Source of the DNA: Akkermansiaceae bacterium UBA7890
Lineage (GTDB): Bacteria > Verrucomicrobiota > Verrucomicrobiia > Verrucomicrobiales > Akkermansiaceae
Length of the DNA stretch: 5,749 nucleotides
Assembly: GCA_002501065.1 (NCBI GenBank)
Contig: DLRK01000069.1
Span: 1-5,749 of the forward strand
Direction: 5' to 3'
Made by a program: the position numbers and the translations under genes. The notes below the pieces were generated by a model. It was not told the DNA's origin, made no database searches, and saw nothing but the letters and a program-made list of their open reading frames with translations. Shown piece after piece: positions 5,506 to 5,749 of the stretch (position 1 is its first letter; the number at the start of each line of letters is the position of its first letter).

Positions 5506-5749
5506 TCAACGCCGGACAAGAGAATAATGGCGCCCATCAGCTTCCTTCCCCCCGTCCCAGAAGATCCAGGTAGTATCGATGCGATTTTTACCCAGGAAGG
5601 AAAAGGAGTGCTCGTGCATGTGCCTCGCCTCAGGTGACTTGAGGTTTGTCGCCCCAAGGAAACCAAACTCAAGCAAATCTGCGTTGCCAGGCTTGGCCTC
5701 CATGGTGGGCTGATTTCCCAAATTGCAGAAGTGAGTCAGCTTGAGACGG
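5506..5749 (-). CDS. Uncharacterised protein, C-terminal 80 residues only
   Basis: The minus frame is open from the right edge (first full codon at 5748) to TGA at 5508-5506, giving 80 residues of a gene whose start lies outside. The order of motifs is LTHFCNLGNQPTM (4-16), FGFLGATNLKSP (28-39), HMHEHSFSFLGKN (43-55) and TTWIFWDGGKEA (59-70), ending HYSLVRR. This alternation of short beta strands resembles, from memory, the C-terminal half of small exported beta-rich proteins with an LTHYC-GNQPRM / TN-SP-HMH signature. Those are of unknown function and often carry a signal peptide. The signature supports a real gene; the TTG at 5721 is then an internal codon, not the start. Any family name would need a database comparison. 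Confidence 0.75.
   Translation of the reverse strand, partial: RLKLTHFCNLGNQPTMEAKPGNADLLEFGFLGATNLKSPEARHMHEHSFSFLGKNRIDTTWIFWDGGKEADGRHYSLVRR

Overview
The window looks like a stretch of chromosome from a free-living Gram-negative bacterium. The secreted proteins, a lipobox, poor Shine-Dalgarno sequences and mostly GC-rich DNA would fit the Planctomycetota/Verrucomicrobiota group. That placement is an inference from style only, because no phylogenetic marker gene is present. I see no rRNA, tRNA, CRISPR array, integrase or transposase.

Layout, left to right. (1) 1-579, minus: the first 193 codons of an unrecognised protein whose gene leaves the window on the left. It ends here in a proline-rich linker encoded by a 24-bp tandem repeat, and it is clearly poorer in GC than its neighbours. 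(2) 722-1690, minus: a complete carbon-nitrogen hydrolase (nitrilase superfamily) with an intact Glu-Lys-Cys triad. Its start codon lies inside a perfect 8-bp inverted repeat. (3) 1994-3067, minus: a secreted, helix-rich protein of unknown function. (4) 3117-4073, minus: a secreted beta-propeller protein of the GH43/GH32-like type, 49 bp upstream of gene 3 and possibly co-transcribed with it. (5) 4356-5246, plus: a lipoprotein with a calcium-loop-like motif and a possible metal-binding EExxH segment, divergent from gene 4. (6) 5506-5749, minus: the C-terminal 80 residues of another protein, cut by the right edge and convergent with gene 5.

The genes do not form an evident pathway. They are a mix of envelope or exported proteins and one cytoplasmic amidase-type enzyme. 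The main structure not explained by the genes is a dispersed repeat of about 25-45 bp. It occurs four times, always in the same orientation (at about 638, 1844, 3095 and 5331), and sits in every gap that follows a minus-strand gene whose 3' end is in the window. One copy supplies the last codons and the stop of the propeller gene. This repeat family, the start-codon hairpin of the nitrilase gene and the two unrecognised proteins are the parts most worth following up. I found no convincing multi-gene novel system.
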